Shown one piece after another: positions 16,273-25,134 of a stretch of DNA of 33,772 nucleotides. Each line of letters begins with the position of its first letter. Positions within the stretch are counted from its first letter, which is position 1. The DNA is from Hyphomonadaceae bacterium (GTDB taxonomy: Bacteria > Pseudomonadota > Alphaproteobacteria > Caulobacterales > Aquidulcibacteraceae). The stretch covers positions 1 through 33,772 of the forward strand of contig JAKFWO010000047.1 of NCBI GenBank assembly GCA_021731815.1. The letters run 5' to 3'. A program made the position numbers and the translations under genes. The notes beneath the pieces were generated by a model. That model worked only from the letters and a program-made list of their open reading frames with translations. It was not told the origin of the DNA and did not search any database.

Positions 16273-18405
16273 TCAGCGCCCCTCGCGCCGCCAGGCGAAC
16301 AGCAGGATCCCGATCAGCAGCACCGCCAGCAACGGGCCGGGGACGAGCGCGATGGCCTCGGTCTCGCGCACGGCAAAGGCGTTGCGTCGGGGCAGACCGA
16401 GCCAGCCATCGCCCGCCGCATTGGCCCGCGCATCCACGCGCCGGAGTTCGGGCAAAGCAGCAGCGGCGGCCGCACCCAGCGGAAAAATGCCGCCCCCGCT
16501 CGCCCGAACCGCCGGCGCGAGCGCTTCGGAATCCGGGGTGAGTGCCGCCAGTTCTCGCGGATTGGGCGGGCCCACGGCCACTTGCGTCGCGAGCGCGCCA
16601 GAACGCAGTCGCCACAGGCCGAGCTCCCCGGCCGGAATGCGGGCCTCGTAGCGCCCGTCGGCCTCGGATCCCGCCAGATCACCCTTGCCCAGGGCAATTT
16701 GGGTTTTTCGCCCCGAAGGCGATTCGGCGGTGAGCTCGGGAACGCGGTCCTCGACCGTCAAACGTTCAACGAGGATCGATTGCCCGTCCGAACTCGCGCT
16801 GAGCCGCTCGGCCTCCAGCTCGGGTTCCTTCATCAGCCAATGCGACACCCGGCGCATCAGCTCGGCATGGGGCCCCCCGCCATCATAGCCGCGCGCCCAC
16901 AGCCAGATCTGGTCCGACAGCAGGATCGCCGCCCGTCCCCGCTCCACATCGGCAAGGGCGAGCAATGGTGCCCCCTCGGGCGTTGCCAGAAGACTGCGCC
17001 CGGAGATCACTTCGGCACCGACCGACAGGTTCCATTGGCCCCAGGCCGGGGCTTCCGGTTCCGGCTCAAGGCCCCGGGTGACAGGATGTTTTCGGCCGGC
17101 GGGCGTCGTGACCGGCCGGAAGCGGGTCAGCGACACCCTGCCATTCGGCCGCGTCGGCAGAATGGCGGCGAGTGGCGTGGTCGAAAGGCTGCGTTCGCCG
17201 GCATAGCTTGGCCCCGCGACGACCAGCAATGCGCCACCTTTCTCCACATGGCGGTTGATATTCTCGAAATAGAGCGGTGAGAGCACCTCATCGCGCGTAT
17301 AGCGATCGAAAATGATCAGATCGAAGCCAGAGAGCTTTTCTTCGAATAATTCACGGGTCGGGAAGGGAATGAGCGACAATTCCTCGGTCGGTGTCGCATC
17401 CTGTTTGTCGGGCGGACGCAGAATGGTGAAATGGACAAGGTCGACTGCGGGATCCGAACGCAAAAGATTGCGCCACACCCGCCCGCCCGGATAAGGCGCA
17501 CCGGTGACCAGCAACACGCGCAGCCGGTCGCGCACGCCAGAGATCGACAGTGCCGCTTCATTATTGGCGAGCGTGAGTTCGGCAGGGCCCGGTTCTGCCG
17601 ACAGGGACAGAACATTGGGTCCGCGGCGGTCGAGGCGCAGGCTGAGGATCTGGGGCTCGCCCGTGCGGATCGTATAGACGAGGCTGCGTCCGTCATTGAT
17701 TCTCATCCGAATCCGCGCCCGGCCGGGTCGGGAATTGCTGCTTTCGGGGAGATCGTCGACCTGAACCTCCAGCCTGGTATTCTGTCCGACCAGCCCGAAT
17801 TGCGGGGCCTGCAAAATGGTCAGTCGTCGGTCACCGGCTCTGGGATCGCCGACGATCAAGCCATGAATCGGCCCGAAACGCCTGGCGGTGGCCGGCTCTT
17901 CCGGCAAATCATGCACCTGGCCGTCGGTGAGCAGGAGCGTCCCGGCAAGCCGCTGCGCGCCGATCGCCGCCGCCTCGGCTTCGGTGGCTGCAAACAGCTT
18001 CGTACCATCGGGATCGTCGGCCACCTCGACGCGCTTGACCTCGAGCCCACCCAGGGCCGCAAGCCGCGTTTCCAGCGTCTGCGCGGCCTTCAGGGTTTCG
18101 GCCTCGCGCCTCGCAAGACGCTGGCTCTGGCTGCGATCGACGACGAGGATCACCACATCCTTCAGCATCTCGCGCTTCTCGCGGACCAGAATGGGCTGGG
18201 CGAGGGCCAAAGCGACGAGGCTCAGTGCGACAGCCCGCAAAAGCCGCGCCGGACCGCGATTGCCGACATAGATCCCCCACAGGATCACCGCCGCAAGGAT
18301 CAGGGCTGCCAGGGTCCAGACCGGAACAAGCGGATCGAAGGCCAGCCGCGCTGCACCAAGGCCTCCCGTCCACCATTCCGAAACTGCCCGCAAGAGTGCC
18401 TCCAT
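16273..18405 (-). CDS. Membrane protein with VWA-like and amidotransferase-like regions, last gene of the moxR operon
   Basis: The 710-residue protein starts with two membrane helices (about 29-47 and 53-73). A VWA-like region follows, with an intact metal-site motif D90-R-S-Q-S94 and a later T160-D-G. Then come a beta-rich middle and a class-I-glutamine-amidotransferase-like fold around D-L-I-I-F-D-R-Y and G-G-A-L-L-V-V-A-G-P-S-Y. It closes with a third helix and a basic end. I see no amidotransferase Cys-His-Glu triad, so that region is probably structural. The large middle should be periplasmic. Its ATG overlaps the DUF4159 gene stop by one base (TGATG), so translation is coupled. Proteins of this layout accompany moxR-DUF58-DUF4159 in many Alphaproteobacteria; their function is not established. 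Confidence 0.75.
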   Translation of the reverse strand: MEALLRAVSEWWTGGLGAARLAFDPLVPVWTLAALILAAVILWGIYVGNRGPARLLRAVALSLVALALAQPILVREKREMLKDVVILVVDRSQSQRLARREAETLKAAQTLETRLAALGGLEVKRVEVADDPDGTKLFAATEAEAAAIGAQRLAGTLLLTDGQVHDLPEEPATARRFGPIHGLIVGDPRAGDRRLTILQAPQFGLVGQNTRLEVQVDDLPESSNSRPGRARIRMRINDGRSLVYTIRTGEPQILSLRLDRRGPNVLSLSAEPGPAELTLANNEAALSISGVRDRLRVLLVTGAPYPGGRVWRNLLRSDPAVDLVHFTILRPPDKQDATPTEELSLIPFPTRELFEEKLSGFDLIIFDRYTRDEVLSPLYFENINRHVEKGGALLVVAGPSYAGERSLSTTPLAAILPTRPNGRVSLTRFRPVTTPAGRKHPVTRGLEPEPEAPAWGQWNLSVGAEVISGRSLLATPEGAPLLALADVERGRAAILLSDQIWLWARGYDGGGPHAELMRRVSHWLMKEPELEAERLSASSDGQSILVERLTVEDRVPELTAESPSGRKTQIALGKGDLAGSEADGRYEARIPAGELGLWRLRSGALATQVAVGPPNPRELAALTPDSEALAPAVRASGGGIFPLGAAAAAALPELRRVDARANAAGDGWLGLPRRNAFAVRETEAIALVPGPLLAVLLIGILLFAWRREGR

Positions 18406-21305
18406 CAGCGGTTCAACCTCTCGATCAAGGCGGGCAGATGGACCTGGTCATCCTTGTAATTTCCGGTGAGTGCATAGACCACGAGATTGATGCCGAAACG
18501 GTATGCCAATTCGCGCGCGGGCTCCCCACCCTCCACGGGAAAAGCGGAACGGCCGCGTTCATCCACGGCCCAGGCGCTGGCCCAATCGCCCCCGCCGATG
18601 AACAAGGGCGACACGCCGTCATTGGCGCGGGCGCGACCGCGGGTTTCCGATTGCACCTCCACCCATACGGGCGAGGGAAAGCGCCCCGGCGTTTCCTTCA
18701 GCAGAAAGAAGGCGCGGTTGAGTACATGGCGCTCGGGCAGTCGTTCGAGCGGCGGCGCATCGAGCCCGGTAAGGATCGCGCCGAGCCGGCGTCCGGGCGT
18801 GCTCGACACGCCACCGCCGTCGCGCGTATCAATCAGAAGCGCCCCGCCATTGCGCATGAATTCGTTCAAATTCTGCGCCGCCCGCGGTGACAATGCGGGG
18901 GCTCCGTCCGGGATTGCCCAATAGAGCAGGGGATAGACGGAAAGATCCGCCGTTTCCGGGTCGACGCCATCGGGACTTGCGGGCTCGACCGAAGTGCGCC
19001 GCCACAATTCCCGCGACAGGCCCAGCAAACCGGCACGTGCGGCCTTGTCCACCTCCGGCGCATTGGTGCGCACGAATGCCAGACGCATCGCGACGGAGGG
19101 CTGGAGCCGGTCTACCGCCGGATCCCCCACTTCCTGGGCGCGCGCTTCACGCACGAAGGGACCGACCGTGATTGCAAAACCGGCCGCCAGCAGCGCAAAA
19201 ATCGCCCATGTCCCGCTCCGGCGATCGGGCCGGCGATCGGGCCGGCGATCGGGCCGGCGATAGGGCCGGGCACCGATACGCAGATCGCGGCCCAAATTAC
19301 GCCATTTCGTCAGGATTGCCGACCAGAACCTGTTGTGCCCCTTGCTGATAACGCTGCCCGTTCCCACGATGCGTCGCCCGCCTTTCACCAAAAGCGCGAC
19401 AAGAAGATCAAGCGCCGCAAAAACCATGGCCACGCCCAGAACCCATCCGGCGAGATCGCGTCGTGGCGGCGCGCGCAGGGAGGCGACGCTCATTTCCGGG
19501 GGGGGCTTCAAGGCGCGTGGCGGCGCATTCGGTGGTATCACATTGATCGCTGCCGTGCGCCCGCCCCGCCCATAGAGACCAGGGCTCGCCATTGGCCCGG
19601 CAGAAAGCGCTTCGAACGCGGCAGGGCGAAAAGCCGGGGCATCCGGCCGGGCGCGCGAGAGGCGTCCTTCGCCGTCGAGCGCGTAAAGCAGCGGAAAGGG
19701 CGCGACATTTTCGCGGCCGGCGCTCCCATTTTTGGCGGCGACATCCGGCGCGATCCGCAGCGCAATCACCCGGCGCAACATATCCACGAACAGTCCCGAA
19801 AGCGGCAAATCCGACCATTCGGGGCTGGCGGTGACATGAAACAACACCAGAATTCCCTTGCCGCGAGCGGCTCCCGTCACCAAAGGCGTTCCATCCTGCA
19901 AGCGGGCCCAGGAGGAGGCGGTGAGTTCCGGGCCGGGCTCGGCCAGAACCTGCTGACGCACCAGCGCATCGGGCGGCGGACGCAGCCCGAAAAACGGGCT
20001 GTCTTCGGTAAAGCGGGCAATCATTTGCGGCTTGTCCCAGGCCAGCGCCCCGCCAAGGGCCCGCTCACCCGTTCTCAGACGGGCAGGAACCAGCGAATCC
20101 GCCTGCGCGGCCAGTCGGGGGCCGGCAAAGCGGATCAGAACACCGCCTTTCTCGACAAATTCACCAAGCGCCACCCGCTCGGCTTCCGGCAGACCGCCCT
20201 CATCGGCGATGATGATGGCGGCGGGCTTCGATTTTGCGAGGGCGGCGATCCTGCCCCGTGATATCTCGGCATGGGGGTTGAGTGCGCGCTCGATGTAAAA
20301 GAAGTCTGACAAAAGCGGTTTTTCCTCGCCGCCCGAAACCGCAAGCCCGATCCGCGGACGCGCACCACTTTCGGCAAACAGACGCACCCTCCCGGCATTT
20401 TCAGGCCCTGCCAGTCGCACCAATACGGGCTTTGCACCCGGTCCGGGAATTGGCAGGTCGAGTTCCAGCCGGACTTCTCCTGATTTAAAGCGACCCTCCG
20501 CCGTGGCGAGCGGGACGCCATCCAGCCCTTCGATCTGCGCGGAGACATTCAATTCGGCGTCGGATATTGGTCGCGAAATCACAATTGCACGCCCCGCGGG
20601 TTTCTGGATGACGTCGAGCGCAAAGGCCGCGCCCGCCAGATCGGCCGACCGCAACAGGACCGGGGCAATCCGGGTCAGCCCCCGGCCAAAGGCGTCATCG
20701 TCATGGGACAGACCGTCGGACAGCCACAGGATCCGTGCCGGACGCAGCTTTCCCTGTTCGAGCGCCACGAGCGCCGCCTTGCGGTCGGGGAGCCATGGCA
20801 CCGGTGCGCGCGAGGCGAACAGGGCTCGCAGCCGGTCCACCGACAGGGCCTCGGTCACGTCGCGCTGTTCGGCGCGCAAGGCGGTGAACAGGGCATGGAC
20901 TTTGCCCCCGCGCGCAAGACTCTCCTGGGCGGCGGCGAGGGCATGAACCCGAAAACGCTCCCAGGATTCCGTGCTGGCAAAGCCGTCATCCACCACGATC
21001 AGCAGATCACCCTTTCCGTCACTCGCGCCCGGCGGATTGAGCGTCGGACGCGCCAGCCCGATGCACAAAAGCACAGCGATCGCAAGGCGCAGCAGAACCA
21101 GCCATAAGGGCGCGCGCAAGGGGGTGCGCTCGGTGCTTTCAAGACCCAGAAGCAGACGCGCGGAGGGCAGTTCGACCTGTTTCGGCGCTGGCGGCGTGGC
21201 GCGCAGCAGGAACCACAGAATTGGCAGCGCCAACAAAGGCAGCAGCGCCCAGGGGGCCCCGAAGCCCAGTCCGATGCTGCGGGCGAGATCAGCGAGCGCG
21301 CTCAT
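18405..21305 (-). CDS. BatA-like / DUF4159 membrane protein
   Basis: The 966-residue protein joins several parts. The BatA-type N-terminus (first helix about 20-34, L-P-S-A-R-L-L-L-G, second helix about 67-85) resembles the aerotolerance-regulator N-terminal domain. A VWA-like region has a degenerate metal site (D106-D-G-F-A-S111). A long middle has an amidotransferase-like stretch (A-A-I-I-I-A-D-E-G-G). Two helices flank a basic P-D-R-R repeat linker near 680-695. The C-terminal DUF4159 domain contains L-S-V-Y-P-L-L-Y-W-A-I-P-D-G and F-M-R-N-G-G-A-L-L-I-D-T-R-D. Its ATG overlaps the DUF58 gene stop (ATGA). It probably pairs in the membrane with the 710-residue protein encoded next. The function is unknown. 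Confidence 0.8.
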   Translation of the reverse strand: MSALADLARSIGLGFGAPWALLPLLALPILWFLLRATPPAPKQVELPSARLLLGLESTERTPLRAPLWLVLLRLAIAVLLCIGLARPTLNPPGASDGKGDLLIVVDDGFASTESWERFRVHALAAAQESLARGGKVHALFTALRAEQRDVTEALSVDRLRALFASRAPVPWLPDRKAALVALEQGKLRPARILWLSDGLSHDDDAFGRGLTRIAPVLLRSADLAGAAFALDVIQKPAGRAIVISRPISDAELNVSAQIEGLDGVPLATAEGRFKSGEVRLELDLPIPGPGAKPVLVRLAGPENAGRVRLFAESGARPRIGLAVSGGEEKPLLSDFFYIERALNPHAEISRGRIAALAKSKPAAIIIADEGGLPEAERVALGEFVEKGGVLIRFAGPRLAAQADSLVPARLRTGERALGGALAWDKPQMIARFTEDSPFFGLRPPPDALVRQQVLAEPGPELTASSWARLQDGTPLVTGAARGKGILVLFHVTASPEWSDLPLSGLFVDMLRRVIALRIAPDVAAKNGSAGRENVAPFPLLYALDGEGRLSRARPDAPAFRPAAFEALSAGPMASPGLYGRGGRTAAINVIPPNAPPRALKPPPEMSVASLRAPPRRDLAGWVLGVAMVFAALDLLVALLVKGGRRIVGTGSVISKGHNRFWSAILTKWRNLGRDLRIGARPYRRPDRRPDRRPDRRSGTWAIFALLAAGFAITVGPFVREARAQEVGDPAVDRLQPSVAMRLAFVRTNAPEVDKAARAGLLGLSRELWRRTSVEPASPDGVDPETADLSVYPLLYWAIPDGAPALSPRAAQNLNEFMRNGGALLIDTRDGGGVSSTPGRRLGAILTGLDAPPLERLPERHVLNRAFFLLKETPGRFPSPVWVEVQSETRGRARANDGVSPLFIGGGDWASAWAVDERGRSAFPVEGGEPARELAYRFGINLVVYALTGNYKDDQVHLPALIERLNR
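19221..19268 (-). repeat. 12-bp tandem repeat inside the DUF4159 gene
   Basis: Three exact copies of GCGATCGGGCCG (19221-19232, 19233-19244, 19245-19256) are followed by one with a single change (19257-19268). On the coding strand they give R-R-P-D repeats: a strongly basic linker of about 16 residues between two predicted membrane helices. Copy changes would lengthen or shorten the linker without shifting the frame. Confidence 0.85.
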
Positions 21306-22177
21306 CGTGGCCCCCGGACGAGCGCGGCGATCCGTGCCAAAGCCGGGGCGGCGGGCTCATCCGCCCGCATGGCGGCAAATTCAAACCCTGTCTCCCCTGC
21401 AATCGCCCGGATGGCCGCACGCCGCTCGGCAAAGGCGGCGCGATAGGCCGGAGCAAGCGTCTCGGCGCGCTCAACCAAAGGTTTTTCTCCACCGCCAGGG
21501 GCAGAAAAGCGCAAACGGCCGGCAAAGGGGAAGTCAACCTCCGTCGGATCGGCGATGGCCACGAGGATCCCCTTCCGGTTCCGGGCCTGAAAGGCTTTCA
21601 GGCGCGACCGCCACACTGAAGGATCCTCATAGAAATCGCTGACGAGAATATAGGCACCGCGTCCATTCTGCGGAAAGGGCGGCTCGGGCGGTGCCGAAAA
21701 CAGATGAATGGCCAATTGATCGAGCGCGAAGGCCCCCCCCGGCGAAGCATTGCCCGACAGGAGCGGCGTCACGCGCTCGCCACCCCGATGGAGCGCGCCG
21801 GCCAGAGCCAGCAGCAACAAGGCACCGCGTTCGCGCTTGGTAGGGAGGCCGGGGCTGGAATGCCAGTCGAAATCGGGGCGGGGGTCAAGCCAGAGAAAGA
21901 AATTCTGGGCGTTTTCCAGTTCGCGCTCGCGCACGAAAAACCGGTCGCCCCGCGCAGAGCGCCGCCAATCGATGCGCCGCGAGCCGTCCTCCGGGCGATA
22001 GGGGCGGAATTGCCAGAAATTCTCGCCCATTCCGACCCGCCGCCGGCCATGATTGCCAGGCACGAGGGCGGCCGCAGCAAACCGTGCCTGTGCGACCAAA
22101 GGCCCGAGACGCCGGGCGAGCAGACGTGCTTCACCGGCCGCCTGTGCGAGCGCTGATGTCGCCGTCGCGTGTTTCAC
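21302..22177 (-). CDS. DUF58 family protein
   Basis: The 291-residue product has the DUF58 hallmark G-M-G-E-N-F-W-Q-F-R-P-Y-R-P-E-D-G-S-R-R-I-D-W at about 49-71. A VWA-like half follows, with W-L-D-P-R-P-D and L-V-S-D-F-Y-E-D. DUF58 proteins are partners of MoxR ATPases; their activity is not known in detail. The start is a GTG at 22177 that overlaps the moxR stop as GTGA, and the stop overlaps the next ATG as ATGA, so three genes are translationally coupled. No signal peptide or membrane helix is obvious, which fits a cytoplasmic or peripheral protein. Confidence 0.88.
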   Translation of the reverse strand: MKHATATSALAQAAGEARLLARRLGPLVAQARFAAAALVPGNHGRRRVGMGENFWQFRPYRPEDGSRRIDWRRSARGDRFFVRERELENAQNFFLWLDPRPDFDWHSSPGLPTKRERGALLLLALAGALHRGGERVTPLLSGNASPGGAFALDQLAIHLFSAPPEPPFPQNGRGAYILVSDFYEDPSVWRSRLKAFQARNRKGILVAIADPTEVDFPFAGRLRFSAPGGGEKPLVERAETLAPAYRAAFAERRAAIRAIAGETGFEFAAMRADEPAAPALARIAALVRGPR

Positions 22178-23202
22178 TTGAGCCGCCCGACGAGCTCGTC
22201 AATCAGGGCCGCGATGCTGCGTCCCTCCGCCAGGCTGGCATAAGACAGGGCCATGCGATGGCCCAAAGCGGGGCGGGCGAGGGCCGCAACATCGTCGAGC
22301 GACGGTGTCAGCCGCCCGCGCAACAGTGCCCGCGCCCGCGTGGCCAGCATCAGGGCCTGCCCTGCCCGCGGGGAGGGACCCCACAGCACAGTGTCGCGGG
22401 TGATCGCGGGCGAATCGGGTTCCGGTCGCGCTGAACGGACGAGCTCGATGATCGCGCCCAGAACTTTTTCGGAGACCGGGATCCGCCGGACGAGGGTCTG
22501 GAGCCGGGCCAGCGCGCCGGGCGCGAGCACCGGTTGGGGCGCGTGTTCCGACAAGCCGGTGGTTTCGACCAGAATGCGGCGCTCGGATTCGGGATCGGGA
22601 AAGCCGACATCGATCTGCAACAGAAAGCGGTCCAATTGCGCTTCCGGGAGGGGATAGGTGCCCTCCTGTTCGATCGGGTTCTGGGTGGCCAGCACATGAA
22701 AGGGCCGGGGGAGGGCATAGGAAACCCCCGCGATGGTCGCCTGACCTTCCTGCATTGCCTGGAGCAACGCCGATTGGGTGCGGGGCGACGCGCGGTTGAT
22801 TTCGTCGGCCATCAACAGGCCGGTAAAGACCGGGCCCTTGATGAAGCGGAATGACCGGCGACCGTCGGTTCCTTCCTCCAGTACTTCGGCCCCGAGAATA
22901 TCGGTGGGCATCAGGTCCGGTGTGAACTGGACCCGCCCCCAATCCAGCCCGATGACCACGGCGAGCGCCCCGGCAAGGCGTGTCTTGGCGAGCCCGGGGG
23001 CACCCACCAGCAAAGCGTGTCCGCCCGCCAGCAAGGCCGTGAGCGCCAGTTCCACCACCCGGTCCTGACCGAAAACCACGCGGCCGATCTCCGTGCTGAC
23101 CTGCGCCAGCTCCTCGAGCGCGGCTTCGGCGTCGCGGGCGAGATCCCCGGCGGGCGCATTTGGTTCCAGTGGCCGGCTATCGGCAAGAAAATGCTCGGAC
23201 AT
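22174..23202 (-). CDS. MoxR-family AAA+ ATPase
   Basis: The 342-residue ATPase belongs to the MoxR group, chaperone-like AAA+ proteins that act with VWA-domain partners. Walker A is G67-A-P-G-L-A-K-T74 and Walker B is L-L-M-A-D133-E134. Sensor 1 lies in A-T-Q-N-P-I-E-Q-E-G-T-Y-P-L-P-E-A-Q-L-D-R-F, which is typical of MoxR. I chose the ATG at 23202 because GAGGAAA is about 7 nt upstream. The GTG at 23217 would put that site inside the gene. It is the first gene of the overlapping operon and lies 173 bp downstream of the channel gene on the same strand, so read-through from that cluster is possible. Confidence 0.93.
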   Translation of the reverse strand: MSEHFLADSRPLEPNAPAGDLARDAEAALEELAQVSTEIGRVVFGQDRVVELALTALLAGGHALLVGAPGLAKTRLAGALAVVIGLDWGRVQFTPDLMPTDILGAEVLEEGTDGRRSFRFIKGPVFTGLLMADEINRASPRTQSALLQAMQEGQATIAGVSYALPRPFHVLATQNPIEQEGTYPLPEAQLDRFLLQIDVGFPDPESERRILVETTGLSEHAPQPVLAPGALARLQTLVRRIPVSEKVLGAIIELVRSARPEPDSPAITRDTVLWGPSPRAGQALMLATRARALLRGRLTPSLDDVAALARPALGHRMALSYASLAEGRSIAALIDELVGRLK

Positions 23203-23240
23203 CGGGGCTTTCCTCACGCGTTTTCGGTGAATGCACAGCC

Positions 23241-23285
23241 CTGGCTCCCATAAGAGCCAGTGTGGCCCAGAAGAGCCGGTTTGGC
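23241..23285. promoter_or_regulatory. Hairpin and direct repeats upstream of moxR
   Basis: CTGGCTC (23241-23247) and GAGCCAG (23254-23260) form a 7-bp stem with a 6-nt loop. Overlapping it, AAGAGCCAGTGTGGC (23252-23266) recurs with two changes at 23271-23285, a spacing of 19 bp. They lie in the 173-bp gap between the channel stop and the moxR start. They could be an operator or a leader structure for the moxR operon. No T-run is present on the minus-strand side. Confidence 0.35.
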
Positions 23286-23375
23286 GGGAAAAGTTAAGGG
23301 CAAAGCATGGTGAAATCGCGGCAATGCGTGAATTTTGTCAGGCAGAGCCGCGTTCGGGGGCCAATTGGCCCGGAT

Positions 23376-24500
23376 CTACGCCTTTGTCCCGAGTGCTTCG
23401 CGCAAAGCCGCAAGTTCGAGCCGGATGGCGGCCAGTTCATCGGCCATAAGCTGCTCGCGCCGGGCCGCATTGGTCTCAGCCGCCTTCTGGGCCGATGCAA
23501 GCGATTCCATATCGGCTTCAACCGCGCCGAGTTCGGCCCCGACTTCGCGCAGATCGCCACCGACCTCCCCGATCTTTTCGGTCACGATCCTGGTTTGCGA
23601 TTGCTGCACCGCCTCCACGATCACCCCGATGAACAGGTTCATCACGGCAAAAGCCGCCAGAAAGGTGAAAATGATGAAGAATATCCACGCACTCGGCGCG
23701 CCCTTTTCGTTCATCACGGTGAAAACCACATCGCCCCAATTGTCGAACAAGGTGAGCTGGAAAAGCGTCAGGGCGCTGGAGCCGAGCGTTCCAAAGCGTT
23801 CAGGCCACAAATCGCCGTACAAGGTGGTCGCCATCACCGACCCGATGAAGAAAACCACGAACAGGACCGCGAGTGTCGCCCCGATGCCAGGGATCGCCCC
23901 GCTCAGGGATTCAATGATGCGCCGCATTTGCGGCACGACGTGAAGAAGCCGCAACACCCGCAGCACGCGCAGGACCCGCAAGGCGGACAAAGCGGGAATG
24001 GCCTGCGACCACGAGGCAGCCACGACGATCAGGTCGAAAAGATTCCATCCATTGCGCAGAAATCCACGCATCCCGAACGCGATCAGCTTGAGCCCGAGCT
24101 CCGCTGTAAAGATCAGCAGAAACAGGAGGTCGAGCATTCTCGCTGAGCCGTGAAAGGGATGGGAATCGCTCAATTGCGCGTCAAAGCCGATAATGGCGGC
24201 ATTGACGATCACGCAAAAAATGATGAAGCCCTCGAACCAGTCATTATGGACGATGCGGCGGGCGAATGCCGGCATATCCGCCATGCGCGATGCCAGTCGG
24301 GCAAGGGCTTTTTCGACACCCCATTTTCTTGTGAAAGATTCCGCTCCGGCCAGAACATCACGCACCGCTTGCGGGGCCGCTCGGGCGGAACCCTGCGCGG
24401 AACCGGGGCCTGTGCCTGAATCCTGCCCGGCAGTCAGATTCTGGTCAGGAGCCGCTGCGCCATGACCATGTGTCGATTGTCCCCGCAAATCGGCCGCCAT
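23376..24500 (-). CDS. Six-TM voltage-gated-type cation channel
   Basis: The 374-residue protein has the single-domain bacterial sodium-channel layout. A disordered N-terminus (1-80) is followed by S1 (88-106), S2 (122-141), S3 (152-168), S4 with arginines at 175, 178, 181 and 184, S5 (208-228), pore loop (243-257), S6 (271-297) and a C-terminal coiled coil (about 305-372) that would hold a tetramer together. The filter reads L251-F-D253-N-W255-G-D257. Aligned on the conserved Phe and Trp, this replaces the usual T-L-E-S-W-S-M, so aspartates stand at the high-field and outer positions, which suggests divalent permeation. AGGGGG lies 5 nt before the ATG at 24500; the frame is open to 24641 but would overlap the TerB gene. 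Confidence 0.85.
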   Translation of the reverse strand: MAADLRGQSTHGHGAAAPDQNLTAGQDSGTGPGSAQGSARAAPQAVRDVLAGAESFTRKWGVEKALARLASRMADMPAFARRIVHNDWFEGFIIFCVIVNAAIIGFDAQLSDSHPFHGSARMLDLLFLLIFTAELGLKLIAFGMRGFLRNGWNLFDLIVVAASWSQAIPALSALRVLRVLRVLRLLHVVPQMRRIIESLSGAIPGIGATLAVLFVVFFIGSVMATTLYGDLWPERFGTLGSSALTLFQLTLFDNWGDVVFTVMNEKGAPSAWIFFIIFTFLAAFAVMNLFIGVIVEAVQQSQTRIVTEKIGEVGGDLREVGAELGAVEADMESLASAQKAAETNAARREQLMADELAAIRLELAALREALGTKA

Positions 24501-24582
24501 CTGCGCCCCCTGCCCGGAGCCGCCAGCGGCGCGCGAATCTGCTGATCCGCAACGCCTGCCGGCTGCGCCCGCAGCCCTGATT

Positions 24583-25095
24583 TCAGAACAGCGCCTTGAG
24601 CAACAAGACTTCCATGACCCGCCGTGAATGGTCCTGATCAAGGTCGAGCATGGTCGCGAGGCGATCGAGGAATTCGCCCTCTGACTTCACGAGTTCCCCA
24701 TCGGCGAGCATGATATCCACGCAATGGGCAAAGAAGGGCAGGCACATATCGGAAGGCAGGGTCTCGCAGGCTTCCTTTAGGGCATTGGGATTTTGCGCAA
24801 GGCGCTGATTGACCACATCGTTGGCCTTGGCGAGATCGGCGGGCGACAGCGAACGCAACGCACGCGACCGCAAGGCCAGTTTCTGGATCAGATCGCCTTC
24901 TTCCTGCGTGAAGGAGCCGTCCGACATTGCCGACGCGACCATGACGGCGAGGATCGCCTCCGGAATGGTCCATCCGGTATTGCGGTGGCGGAACTTGTCC
25001 GACAGGCGCTCGAGATCAAAAGGCGATTTCGCCTCGACCGCGAAATTCTGGAAAACATTGACAGTTCGTTCGGTACCCGGGGGGCGCTGCATCAT
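24583..25095 (-). CDS. TerB-family (tellurite resistance-like) protein
   Basis: The 170-residue all-helical protein resembles the TerB family. It has two acidic helical repeats, each with an Asp/Glu-rich turn: M-S-D-G-S-F-T-Q-E-E-G-D and L-A-D-G-E-L-V-K-S-E-G-E. In known TerB such acidic turns bind metal ions. No signal peptide is present, so it should be cytoplasmic. GGAG is 7-8 nt upstream of the ATG at 25095. It sits 82 bp upstream of the channel gene and 39 bp downstream of the one-TM coiled-coil gene. No other canonical ter gene (terC, terD, terZ) is nearby, so tellurite resistance should not be assumed. A calcium- or metal-linked regulatory role next to the channel is a guess from context. 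Confidence 0.75.
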   Translation of the reverse strand: MMQRPPGTERTVNVFQNFAVEAKSPFDLERLSDKFRHRNTGWTIPEAILAVMVASAMSDGSFTQEEGDLIQKLALRSRALRSLSPADLAKANDVVNQRLAQNPNALKEACETLPSDMCLPFFAHCVDIMLADGELVKSEGEFLDRLATMLDLDQDHSRRVMEVLLLKALF

Positions 25096-25134
25096 GGCAA
25101 AACTCCAGTTTCGTTAAAATTTACGCGGCGATTA

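Noticed and set aside
17431-20261. Long plus-strand frames opposite the moxR operon (17431-18459 and 19335-20261)
   Set aside because: The minus-strand proteins have membrane helices and domain motifs and overlap start to stop; the plus-strand products look like reverse-frame noise.
24583-25095. Calling the TerB-family gene a tellurite resistance determinant
   Set aside because: No terC, terD, terZ or terA is nearby; the fold alone does not show tellurite resistance.
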